From positions 361,574 through 425,573 of the forward strand of contig CAMYOL010000007.1 of NCBI GenBank assembly GCA_947260005.1: 64,000 bases of DNA. The letters are read 5' to 3'. The position numbers and the translations under genes are program-made. Under the pieces are notes generated by a model, which was not told where the DNA came from, did not search any database, and was given only the letters and a program-made list of their open reading frames with translations. Of the stretch, positions 1 to 7,719 are shown piece after piece (the first letter of the stretch is position 1; each line of letters starts with the position of its first letter). The DNA comes from an uncultured Ectothiorhodospiraceae bacterium. Lineage in GTDB: Bacteria; Pseudomonadota; Gammaproteobacteria; UBA6429; Thiohalophilaceae.

Positions 1-585
1 TTAACCACGGCCAGCCAACAATATCTCGAATTTAAAAAAGCAGGCTATTCCAACACAAGGATGTCGGTCAATCTTTCCGGGGTATTATTAAAAGGCGATT
101 CGATTCTGGATATTGTTATCAATTCGATTGAAAAGACAAAAGTCGATCCTCATGGACTGATCATGGAAATTACTGAAGATACCTTATTAGAAGACTTTCA
201 GGGCGCTGAAAAGTCACTTTCTATCCTGAAAGACATGGGTATCCGCATCGCGTTGGATGATTTCGGAACAGGTCAGTCATCCCTTAGCCATCTACGTCTG
301 AACCCTATCGACATTGTTAAAATAGATCGCAGCTTTGTTCGCGATATTCCTGGAGACAGTAATGATTCCGATCTAGTGGATGCGGTTATTGCCATGGCAC
401 ACAAATTACGCATGAAAGTGGTTGCTGAGGGCGTTGAAAATAAAGAGCAACTGGAATTTTTACGTTGGCATAAATGCGATGCTATCCAGGGCTATTATTA
501 CAGCAAACCTTGTTCCGGACGAGATATACTTAAATTGCTCAACGAAAAAAATAACAAAGTTTTTGATAATCGTAAGACTGAATAG
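1..585 (+). CDS. EAL-domain c-di-GMP phosphodiesterase, C-terminal part (5' end outside window)
   Basis: The frame is open from base 1, so the true start lies upstream. The visible 194 codons are the second half of an EAL domain: SVNLS, the metal-binding MEITE (ELTE-type) motif, DDFGTG, KIDRSFV, VVAEGVE and a terminal QGYYYSKP. The metal and catalytic residues that can be checked (E of EITE, DD of DDFGTG, K of KIDRS, E of EGVE) are present, so this half looks active. EAL enzymes hydrolyse c-di-GMP to pGpG. Sensor or GGDEF domains, if any, lie outside the window. It is closely similar in motif wording to the EAL domains at 7.7 kb and 24.5 kb. Confidence 0.93.
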   Translation, partial: LTTASQQYLEFKKAGYSNTRMSVNLSGVLLKGDSILDIVINSIEKTKVDPHGLIMEITEDTLLEDFQGAEKSLSILKDMGIRIALDDFGTGQSSLSHLRLNPIDIVKIDRSFVRDIPGDSNDSDLVDAVIAMAHKLRMKVVAEGVENKEQLEFLRWHKCDAIQGYYYSKPCSGRDILKLLNEKNNKVFDNRKTE

Positions 586-597
586 GTCTCTTCTCGT

Positions 598-1752
598 CTA
601 GGCCTCTAAAACAATTAGCGGTGTAAACATCTCCAACTCACTTACTCCCCCATGAACACCGTAATGAAAAAACTTCTGCTCCTGCGGTAACCAGTCTTTA
701 ACGACATAATTATCTTTCATGATCAGTGTAAAATCACCAATTCGTTCGGCCAGTTTAGGATGGGGCTCGCCCAAACCAAAATAATGATCATTAATTAATT
801 TATGACTTGGAATACAATCTAACTGTTCAGCAAAGTTGAAAGTTACATAATCATTAAATAATTCATGTTTATCCGGTGCAACATAACAATAAGCCACTCT
901 CGGTTCGCCACTTAATGGGGCGTTTAAACAGTTTTGCAGAATTGGATGATCATTTATGGTAATACATCGTTCAGGCATCGTATCAATAAAACCATGATCG
1001 GATGTTATTAGCAACAGACTATTTGTACCGGCAATCTCTGATATAAATCGTTTAGTTTCAGACTGTAGTTGCTGAAAATGTATAGCCACTTGTTCACTTT
1101 GGTTACCATGTACATGAGATAGATGATCAAACTGAGACCAATAGGCATAAATATATTGTTTATCCTGACCGTCTTTCACTCCGTCTCGTATTTGATCAAA
1201 CATTTCAGAAAGATCATTATATCCACGTTTTTGAGCAACTCCGGTGTGGGCTTTATTGAAAGTCGTGTCCAGGATCCAGTTTTCTGAGACCACAATACTG
1301 TTGCAGTCTAACTGATCAAAAAACACGGGATGTTGATACAATTCAGCAAGATTATATCCCTGCTCCGTCAGTTCACTATCCGTACCACGTAAACGAAAGG
1401 GTAAAACCGCCGTTACGCCGCCCACTTCTCTTAAATAAGTAAACCAACCCGTTAAACCATGCTGTTGCGGGGCAAGGCCGGTCATAAAGGCTGAAATACT
1501 GGTCGCCGTGGTCGATGGAAAGACTGAGGTTAACTCGCCTGTGCAATGAGAGCGAAACAAACCCGTTGTTGATTGAACATAGCGATGACCCAGTCCATCA
1601 ATGACGAGTAAAACAATGTTGTCATAATGCGCCAAATCAATTCCGCTAACAGCAGCACACTCGGGATACACACCTTTGTCCCGTCCATAGACCTGTCCCA
1701 GGCTGGACATCAAATTAACCAGGCTGTTGCCCTCGTAATCAGGTAAATACAT
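598..1752 (-). CDS. Alkaline-phosphatase-superfamily phosphodiesterase/nucleotide pyrophosphatase
   Basis: A 384-residue protein of the type I phosphodiesterase/nucleotide pyrophosphatase group. Two-metal residues are visible: D52 in VIDGLG, the Thr nucleophile in FPSTTATS (about 81), D209 and H213 in the QFDHLSHVHG stretch, D252-H253 in SDHGF and a late H367 in HGGVS. These enzymes cleave phosphodiester or phosphonate bonds; the substrate cannot be read here. No signal peptide is seen, so it is probably cytoplasmic. It converges with the EAL gene, 12 bases away, and stands alone. Family confidence is high and specific activity is unknown. Confidence 0.85.
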   Translation of the reverse strand: MYLPDYEGNSLVNLMSSLGQVYGRDKGVYPECAAVSGIDLAHYDNIVLLVIDGLGHRYVQSTTGLFRSHCTGELTSVFPSTTATSISAFMTGLAPQQHGLTGWFTYLREVGGVTAVLPFRLRGTDSELTEQGYNLAELYQHPVFFDQLDCNSIVVSENWILDTTFNKAHTGVAQKRGYNDLSEMFDQIRDGVKDGQDKQYIYAYWSQFDHLSHVHGNQSEQVAIHFQQLQSETKRFISEIAGTNSLLLITSDHGFIDTMPERCITINDHPILQNCLNAPLSGEPRVAYCYVAPDKHELFNDYVTFNFAEQLDCIPSHKLINDHYFGLGEPHPKLAERIGDFTLIMKDNYVVKDWLPQEQKFFHYGVHGGVSELEMFTPLIVLEA

Positions 1753-1896
1753 GAATTAACCTCCCACCAACACTCATGTAAATTTTTTATTGAAAATCAT
1801 CAGCTTACAAACTTTCATATGTTCAGCTTTGGTTCATGGTCACAAGCCTATTCTACCCATCACACAATAACCATCCACATCAAGCGGAGGTGGATT

Positions 1897-2409
1897 ATGA
1901 ATAACACACTAACAAAGTCAGCACTCATCGCGATTACCTTACTGGGATTCATCGGTATGAGTAGCCAAACGCTCGCTTCACAACGAGATGACTCGCTAAA
2001 GCGTCATTATGCCAAGAAACATGGCCATAATAACCATTCGAATCGTCAGCGGAACGATCGACATGAAAACCGGCGTGATGATCGGCATGGGGAACATCGT
2101 CGTGACCGACGTCACAATGGCCATAGAGACCGCCATCATAGTCGTCACCGTGATCAACATCATGCTGGCCATCGCAATCGTCACCATAATCACCACCGCG
2201 ACCGTCATCGTAGCCGCCATCATGGACGTCACCACAACTGGCATCACAAACGGCACCACAAACGGCATCAACATCGCCATCACTATGGCCGCCATGGTTA
2301 TGGACACCATACTTCGGGACATCATGGAGATAGGCATCATGGATATGGACATCACCGCAGTGGGATATACCTGAGCCCTCATTTAGGCATCAGAATCCAT
2401 CTGGATTAA
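1897..2409 (+). CDS. Secreted histidine/arginine-rich low-complexity protein
   Basis: The ATG at 1897 has a good GGAGG ribosome site, so I prefer it to an upstream in-frame ATG at 1819. The product is 170 residues: a signal peptide (hydrophobic 8-22, cleavage near A27), then a low-complexity domain made of His, Arg, Asp, Asn and Gly in short HRDRHH-, GHHR-like patches, then a short hydrophobic end (GIYLSPHLGIRIHLD). About 30% of the mature chain is His. I recognise no family. Such chains commonly bind Ni, Zn, Co or Cu, so extracytoplasmic metal buffering is an inference. It lies upstream of the PepSY-PhoPQ-like operon on the same strand; a second exported His-rich protein is encoded at 26.6 kb. 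Confidence 0.75.
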   Translation: MNNTLTKSALIAITLLGFIGMSSQTLASQRDDSLKRHYAKKHGHNNHSNRQRNDRHENRRDDRHGEHRRDRRHNGHRDRHHSRHRDQHHAGHRNRHHNHHRDRHRSRHHGRHHNWHHKRHHKRHQHRHHYGRHGYGHHTSGHHGDRHHGYGHHRSGIYLSPHLGIRIHLD

Positions 2410-2437
2410 TAATTTTACCCTTTGCAGTACATAATCA

Positions 2438-2473
2438 AATCAATCAGGGCTGCTTTTGCAGCCCTTGTTGATT
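2438..2473 (+). other. Strong stem-loop between the His-rich gene and the PepSY operon
   Basis: An inverted repeat of two 16-base arms around a TTTT loop, with an 8-bp perfect core (AGGGCTGC/GCAGCCCT) and a two-base internal mismatch. No T-tract follows on the + strand, so it is not a textbook terminator. It could be a transcript-end stabiliser, an attenuator or a processing site between the two genes. Confidence 0.45.
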
Positions 2474-2530
2474 TACCTCATCGTATGGTCATTGTATGCT
2501 ACTGCCTTTACCCGAATTTGGGATACAGGT

Positions 2531-2779
2531 ATGAACCGAATATTTCTTGTTGTTATTCTAATCGTCGGCGGATTCTCTGCCAGCCCACAGAAACTCTTGG
2601 CTGAAGAGATCTCAAAGCAACAAGCGGCAAAAATTGCTCAATCACGTTACCCTGGTAGAGTCATTAACGTAAAGTTAGTTAATAACAGCGTCTACCAGGT
2701 TAAGGTGCTGGACGAGAAAGGCGGCATGCATATCGTGATAGTTAATAAACAATCTGGAAATGTTGAATCAGCGAATTAA
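2531..2779 (+). CDS. Small exported PepSY-domain protein
   Basis: An 82-residue protein. M1 at 2531 begins a clear signal peptide (MNRIFLVVILIVGGFSA, cleavage near LLAEE). The mature part fits one PepSY repeat: ISKQQAAKIAQSRYPGRV, then VYQVKVLDEKGG and IVNKQSGNV. PepSY domains occur as extracytoplasmic inhibitors or sensors and are frequent beside two-component systems. Its stop is 5 bases before the response-regulator start, so it is almost certainly the first gene of the operon and may modulate the sensor kinase. The ribosome site is weak. Longer upstream starts would destroy the signal peptide. Confidence 0.8.
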   Translation: MNRIFLVVILIVGGFSASPQKLLAEEISKQQAAKIAQSRYPGRVINVKLVNNSVYQVKVLDEKGGMHIVIVNKQSGNVESAN

Positions 2780-2784
2780 AAATT

Positions 2785-3468
2785 ATGCGTATACTCATCA
2801 TAGAAGACGAACAGGATATCCGACAACAAGTTGTCGAACAACTCGTAAAAAACGATTACATGGTCGATCAAACCGGTGAAGGCGAAGAAGGTTTATTCTT
2901 TGCAGAAGAATATCCCATCGATGCGGCCATTGTTGATATTGGCCTACCCGGAATGTCTGGTATCGATGTCATCAAAGCACTTCGTAAAAAAGGTCAAACC
3001 TTACCAATCCTCATTCTCACGGCTCGTGATCGTTGGCAAGATAAAGTCGATGGCCTTGAAGCAGGCGCCGATGATTATTTAGTGAAACCTTTCCAGATGG
3101 AAGAATTATTAGCCAGAATTAAAGCCCTACTCCGCCGCGCCAGTGGCGAAACCAAACAGGAACAGGTGTGCGGCCCTGTTAAACTCGACATTAATTCTCA
3201 ACAAGTTTATTTATCAGAACAACTGATCGAATTGACGACTTTTGAATACCGTCTGCTTGAATATCTTATGCGCAATCATCAAAAAGTGATTTCCAAGGAT
3301 ACCCTTGGGGACTATCTTTATCCGCATGACGAAGATTCAGATAGTAATGTCATTGAAGTCATTATCGGAAGAGTCCGACGTAAGCTGGATCCTGATAACA
3401 CATTACAGCCTATCGAAACTTTACGTGGTCGCGGCTATCGATTTAAACTCTGCGATAAGGATTCATGA
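2785..3468 (+). CDS. OmpR/PhoP-type DNA-binding response regulator
   Basis: A 227-residue regulator. The receiver has the acidic EDE (7-9), phospho-acceptor D51 in VDIGLPGMSG, T79 and K101 in LVKPF. The C-terminal winged helix shows LTTFEYRLLEYLM and the end motif IETLRGRGYRFKL. It is followed by its kinase with a 4-base ATGA overlap (3465-3468). The order PepSY-regulator-kinase and the kinase's sensor style suggest a PhoP-type, cation- or peptide-responsive system, but the signal cannot be proven from sequence. Confidence 0.93.
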   Translation: MRILIIEDEQDIRQQVVEQLVKNDYMVDQTGEGEEGLFFAEEYPIDAAIVDIGLPGMSGIDVIKALRKKGQTLPILILTARDRWQDKVDGLEAGADDYLVKPFQMEELLARIKALLRRASGETKQEQVCGPVKLDINSQQVYLSEQLIELTTFEYRLLEYLMRNHQKVISKDTLGDYLYPHDEDSDSNVIEVIIGRVRRKLDPDNTLQPIETLRGRGYRFKLCDKDS

Positions 3469-4796
3469 GATCATTACGTGCCAGACTTATACTGGCAGCG
3501 AGCTTGGTACTTACCTTCTTTATTATTTTTGCAGGTTATGCGCTTGATCGTGCATTTTATGAAAGCGCCGAAAGCAGTTTGCAGGAAAACCTTGGCACCC
3601 AACTCACTTTGTTACTAGCAGGCACTGAAGTCAATGATTCCAATGATATTGATATGCCAAGTCGATTATTAGAAACAAAGTTCAGCCTGCCCAGTTCCGG
3701 GCTTTATGCTTATATATTAAATAGTAAGGGCAAACATATTTGGAAATCACTTTCTACCATCGGTGTTGACTTACCAAAACCAATTAAACTTGAACCGGGT
3801 AAGTCTCTACAGCAGCACTTAAAAATAAATGGTGACGAATATTATATTAAAAGCAATGGAATATTATGGCATACACCAAATGGTAAAGTACCTCTAACCT
3901 TTAACATTATCACTGAGCTAGACGACTTCAATCAGCAGATTAATGAGTATCGCCGAACTCTTTGGGGATGGTTAATTGGGCTGGCAACGATCTTATTAAT
4001 CGTGCAGGTCATCATTCTTATCTGGGGCCTGAAACCACTGCGACGGGTTAGCAATGAGCTCTCGGCAATTGAATCAGGCGAACAAGAACGAATCACTAAC
4101 AATTATCCTACCGAGATTTTAAGACTAACTGATAATATTAATGGTTTGTTAGAGCATGAACATACGCAACAAAAACGATACCGTCATTCTCTCGCTGACC
4201 TGGCGCACAGCCTGAAGACCCCCCTGGCCGTAATCAACGGCGCATTGCATGGGCTAAACGATAAAAATAGTCAAACCATTCAGGAACAAGTCCAACGCAT
4301 GGATAATATTGTTGGTCACCAATTACAACGCGCAGCCACTGCTGGCTCGTCACCGATTCGCAAAAGCATCGAAGTCAAGATCCTGGTTGATAAAATATCG
4401 AATGCACTTAAAAAAGTATATCAAGACAAGAACATCCAGTTTGATTTTCACATGCCGGAGAATTTACACATTCGTGTGGATGAAGGTGACATTATGGAAG
4501 TGCTCGGTAATATCATGGACAACGCCTGTAAATTTTGTGAGCAACGTGTCAGGGTGAACATTACGCTGATTGAAAACCGGGCAAACTTCACGATCGCCGA
4601 TGATGGACGTGGAATTAAAGATTCTGAAATACAGCACATTTTGCAGCGCGGAGGACGTATCGATCAGGCCATGCCGGGTCAGGGTATTGGTTTGTCGGTC
4701 GTTATGGATATTGTCTCCGCCTACCACAGTGAATTAACCGTCACCAAAAGTGATTTAGGGGGGGCGGCCTTTAGTTTTGATTTTCCGTCTGGTTAA
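3465..4796 (+). CDS. PhoQ-like membrane sensor histidine kinase
   Basis: A 443-residue kinase. TM1 is about 7-27, a periplasmic sensor of about 135 residues follows, and TM2 is about 167-188. A short HAMP-like linker leads to the H-box LADLAHSLKTPLAV with H248, an N-box (DNACKF) and G-boxes (DDGRGI, GQGIGLSVV). The sensor contains YAYILNSKGKHIWKS, the PAS-like pattern of PhoQ sensors. It overlaps the regulator by 4 bases. It converges with the secreted protein at 4803. All catalytic motifs are intact. It is PhoQ-like by architecture; the ligand is unknown. Confidence 0.9.
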   Translation: MRSLRARLILAASLVLTFFIIFAGYALDRAFYESAESSLQENLGTQLTLLLAGTEVNDSNDIDMPSRLLETKFSLPSSGLYAYILNSKGKHIWKSLSTIGVDLPKPIKLEPGKSLQQHLKINGDEYYIKSNGILWHTPNGKVPLTFNIITELDDFNQQINEYRRTLWGWLIGLATILLIVQVIILIWGLKPLRRVSNELSAIESGEQERITNNYPTEILRLTDNINGLLEHEHTQQKRYRHSLADLAHSLKTPLAVINGALHGLNDKNSQTIQEQVQRMDNIVGHQLQRAATAGSSPIRKSIEVKILVDKISNALKKVYQDKNIQFDFHMPENLHIRVDEGDIMEVLGNIMDNACKFCEQRVRVNITLIENRANFTIADDGRGIKDSEIQHILQRGGRIDQAMPGQGIGLSVVMDIVSAYHSELTVTKSDLGGAAFSFDFPSG

Positions 4797-4802
4797 ACGC
4801 GT

Positions 4803-5384
4803 TTAAACCGCCAGTCCTTTTTTAAGCAGCTCATCGATTAGTTCGCGTTTGCGTAAACCTTCACTATCACCACCTCTATAGATCAACAGCCCGGAAGAAT
4901 AGCTGCCGCCATAGCTAGTAATTAAATTTGCCACTTGTCCAAGTCCAATAAGAAATTCTTCATCCGACAAAGGGGATAATGGATGAATAAAGGCACTCCA
5001 TAAGACGCCTTTAGCAATTGCATAACGTGCATCCAACGCACTGTCGAAGTTTGCCTGCATAATTCGAGTTAATTGTTTTTGGCTGAGTTTATCGCTTTTA
5101 GTAACAGGCGCAATGATTCTCATACGGTCGGCTTTTTCATCAGTAATAACCAGAATATTTTGCTCATCAACAACGAACGACCAGTAACCCGGTTTACCCT
5201 GTGCATTTTTATCAATTCTTTTAATTAAAACATCGAGTCGTTTATTCGACATCCCCTTGGTTGTTTCACGATTACCTTCAGGATTGCGATCAACGTAACT
5301 GGTTTCGGCCGAACTTATCGCAGTTATAAATTGAAAGGGTATACAAAACAAAACTAACGAACATAACCTGATTAAATATTTCAT
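4803..5384 (-). CDS. Uncharacterised exported protein
   Basis: The ATG at 5384 has GGAGG six bases upstream and starts a signal peptide (MKYLIRLCSLVLFCIPF..SSAE). The mature protein of about 170 residues is soluble, mixed alpha/beta, with RIIAPVTKSDKLSQKQLTR and LGQVANLITSYGGSYSSGLL. I do not recognise the family; the fold pattern is loosely like small YbjN or T3S-chaperone-type domains, a weak impression only. It converges on the PhoQ-like gene with a 6-base gap and is probably monocistronic. Confidence 0.7.
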   Translation of the reverse strand: MKYLIRLCSLVLFCIPFQFITAISSAETSYVDRNPEGNRETTKGMSNKRLDVLIKRIDKNAQGKPGYWSFVVDEQNILVITDEKADRMRIIAPVTKSDKLSQKQLTRIMQANFDSALDARYAIAKGVLWSAFIHPLSPLSDEEFLIGLGQVANLITSYGGSYSSGLLIYRGGDSEGLRKRELIDELLKKGLAV

Positions 5385-5476
5385 CGGTTTCCTCCAACTG
5401 GTCAATTGTTTCTTCCATTAATCATTATCACTGGTTAAGATTAGCAGATTACGTTAGTTACAGTTGAAAACTTAGC

Positions 5477-6172
5477 ATGAAGCCAATAAGAATTTTTCGT
5501 CATATCGATTGCGAAGGTCCCGCCTATTTCCAAACAATATTGGAATCAAAACAAATATCATTTGAGCTAATAAAGATCGATGAACACCAGGCGGTCAATA
5601 CTAACCTGGATAATGTTTCAGGTTTATTATTTATGGGGGGCTCGATGAGCGTTAATGATCCCCTGGACTGGATCGAACAGGAGTTAACCCTGATTCAAAA
5701 TGCCATACAACGTAACATTCCTGTTATGGGAATCTGTCTTGGTAGTCAGCTCATCGCCAGAGCCATGGACGCCACTATTTATCCCGGCCCCTGCATGGAA
5801 ATGGGTTGGGATTCAGTGCGATGTGAAAATAATACAAACTGGACACAGGACTTACCGGAAGAATTCCCGGTATTCCACTGGCATGGTGAAACATTTGATC
5901 TCCCAAACGGAGCAACTCGAATATTTGAAAATGATCGTTATAAAAACCAGGGATTTATTTCAGGCCCGCATCTGGCCCTGCAATTTCATCTGGAAATGGA
6001 AGAATCTATTATCAATGAGTGGCTGCGGCGTTATCCTGAAGACCTGCAACGCCGTTGCGACAAAGACAACGATGCTCGACAAATCCAACGACAGACCAGC
6101 CAATTGATACAGGCCCTGCAATATCATGCCTCGATTCTTTTTAATCGCTGGTTAGATGGCTGCTTAGTTTAA
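5477..6172 (+). CDS. Class I glutamine amidotransferase (GMP-synthase-like GATase1)
   Basis: A 231-residue stand-alone GATase. The nucleophile elbow GICLGSQ puts the catalytic Cys at 87, the oxyanion region is FMGGSMSV, and the His-Glu pair is in QFHLEME (H171, E173). Stand-alone relatives act in gamma-glutamyl or amide transfer, often loosely named GMP synthase-like; the acceptor is unknown. The last four bases overlap the end of the convergent DUF523 gene. Confidence 0.87.
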   Translation: MKPIRIFRHIDCEGPAYFQTILESKQISFELIKIDEHQAVNTNLDNVSGLLFMGGSMSVNDPLDWIEQELTLIQNAIQRNIPVMGICLGSQLIARAMDATIYPGPCMEMGWDSVRCENNTNWTQDLPEEFPVFHWHGETFDLPNGATRIFENDRYKNQGFISGPHLALQFHLEMEESIINEWLRRYPEDLQRRCDKDNDARQIQRQTSQLIQALQYHASILFNRWLDGCLV

Positions 6173-6687
6173 AGATTCTGCACCGAATATTCTCGAACCT
6201 GCTGACTAAACGCGATCAGAATATCGGGATCACTGAATGCCGTGTCTTCAATAGTAGGTAATCGCGATTTATGTTTAATCACATAATTTGCAAACAACCC
6301 CGATCCATAACCCATTAAAATATTATCCTGATCAAAAACTTGAGTAGATTCTAACCCACAGCTGGGTGACTTACTCTTCAGGATCAATCCGCAGATATCG
6401 TTATTTGTTTCCACAAAATCTTTTGCCACTTTCAATATATGTACACTCACATCCAGGGTGTTATCATTTACACCAAGCGCTTTTAGTTCATTTTCAACAT
6501 TAACCAGTTGTACGGCTGGTCGAGGAACACCTAATCCCGCCAGGACCTCTGGACATACTGCCACTAACTCAAACTCGTCACCCAACGTATCGATTAAGTT
6601 ATCATTACGTTTATCTAAACCATCATAACGCACGGCATTTCCTAACAGGCAACTACTTACCGCTATCTTAATTTTTACTGGATTCAT
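6169..6687 (-). CDS. DUF523 family protein
   Basis: A 172-residue protein with the DUF523 signatures: SSCLLGNAVRYDG near the N-terminus, CPEVLAGLGVPRP in the middle and LKSKSPSCG further on. The conserved Cys residues suggest a metal or thiol role, but the family has no firm biochemical function that I can state. In some bacteria the domain is fused to DUF1722. Here it stands alone and may be co-transcribed downstream of the NUDIX gene (38-base gap, same strand). Confidence 0.88.
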   Translation of the reverse strand: MNPVKIKIAVSSCLLGNAVRYDGLDKRNDNLIDTLGDEFELVAVCPEVLAGLGVPRPAVQLVNVENELKALGVNDNTLDVSVHILKVAKDFVETNNDICGLILKSKSPSCGLESTQVFDQDNILMGYGSGLFANYVIKHKSRLPTIEDTAFSDPDILIAFSQQVREYSVQNL

Positions 6688-6725
6688 CGTTTATGGTATC
6701 GATCATTTTTTATTCTATTTTAGAA

Positions 6726-7259
6726 TTAACCAGTTTGAATGGTCGTCAAATGTTGTTGCAAATAGAATAAACCAACTATCGTCTTGGCATCGTAAATCTC
6801 CCCTGCTGCTATCATAGACATGATCTTATTAAGCGCGAACCAATGCACCTCTAACACCTCTTCGTCTTCAAGGTTTTGTTGACATACCTGCAAATCATTC
6901 GCGAGGTAAAGATGAATAACTTCCGTAAAAATACCAGGTGAAGTAATTGTCTTTCCCAGGTGAAGCCAATTAGTTGCCTCAACCCCGACTTCTTCGATAA
7001 GTTCCCGTTTTGCGGTTAACTCTGGGGCTTCATTTTTTTCTATCTTACCTGCAGGCAACTCCCACAATACGCCCCCTGCCGCATGACGAAACTGATGAAC
7101 TAAACAAATTTCCTGTCGATCATTCATCACCACAATCGCCACACCACCAGGATGATGAATCATCTCTAATTCACAAGTTACACCATTGGGTAACCTGACC
7201 TTTTCAACATTGAGTTGTATAATGCGCCCACGAAAAATTTGGCGTTCTTCAATTAACAT
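6726..7259 (-). CDS. NUDIX hydrolase, ADP-ribose pyrophosphatase type
   Basis: A 177-residue protein with a complete Nudix box from G71 to V93 (GKIEKNE, then REL, then EEVGV), fitting Gx5Ex7REUxEExGU. The N-terminal beta region and the GGVAIVV and LWELPAGK segments match ADP-ribose or nucleoside-diphosphate-sugar pyrophosphatases. It would hydrolyse X-linked nucleoside diphosphates in the cytoplasm. It is the first gene of a probable two-gene unit with DUF523. Confidence 0.88.
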   Translation of the reverse strand: MLIEERQIFRGRIIQLNVEKVRLPNGVTCELEMIHHPGGVAIVVMNDRQEICLVHQFRHAAGGVLWELPAGKIEKNEAPELTAKRELIEEVGVEATNWLHLGKTITSPGIFTEVIHLYLANDLQVCQQNLEDEEVLEVHWFALNKIMSMIAAGEIYDAKTIVGLFYLQQHLTTIQTG

Positions 7260-7369
7260 TAGTTTGATCCTAAGTAACAGTTTTACAACTGAGCGTAAAC
7301 AGTTCGATGCTCTTATGTCTATGTTATGAAAGTCATCTCATTTTGAACACAAAAGTCAGGAAATCCATT

Positions 7370-7501
7370 ATGGCGAATGTACGACAATTTGGCCCGCTCG
7401 CAGATGTACTCGATACTAATTCAATCGAAATCGAACCAGAAAACAAACCCAGACAATCTTCAGATCACCGTCAATCGCCAATTCGCGGATGCCAATTCTG
7501 A
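7370..7501 (+). CDS. Possible small protein (43 residues)
   Basis: A short frame starting at an ATG with a moderate CAGGA site. It is polar and rich in Pro, Gln and Ser, with no membrane segment or known domain. It lies divergent to the NUDIX gene and upstream of the PAS-GGDEF-EAL gene in a 460-base gap. Coding status is uncertain; another frame across the same stretch is equally open. Confidence 0.25.
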   Translation: MANVRQFGPLADVLDTNSIEIEPENKPRQSSDHRQSPIRGCQF

Positions 7502-7719
7502 AATAAGAATTCCGATGGAATTGCCTTCATTTCTCAACCTGGCACAGTCTAGCCTCAAGTCGGCTTATTAGTATGGTTAAATAACAACCACGCCAGTCAA
7601 TCCATGCAGCAAGTATAAATCCTGAATATTAACCTTTATTTGATCTACATCGTCAGTATGTAGGCAATATCATGATAAAATTGGCCTTCATATTTGTACG
7701 CTGATATACGAAGGATATC

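Noticed and set aside
1996-2382. Long antisense and alternative-frame open frames over the His-rich gene
   Set aside because: They arise from the low-complexity CAT/CAC codon content; they have Met/Ile/Thr-only composition and no ribosome site.
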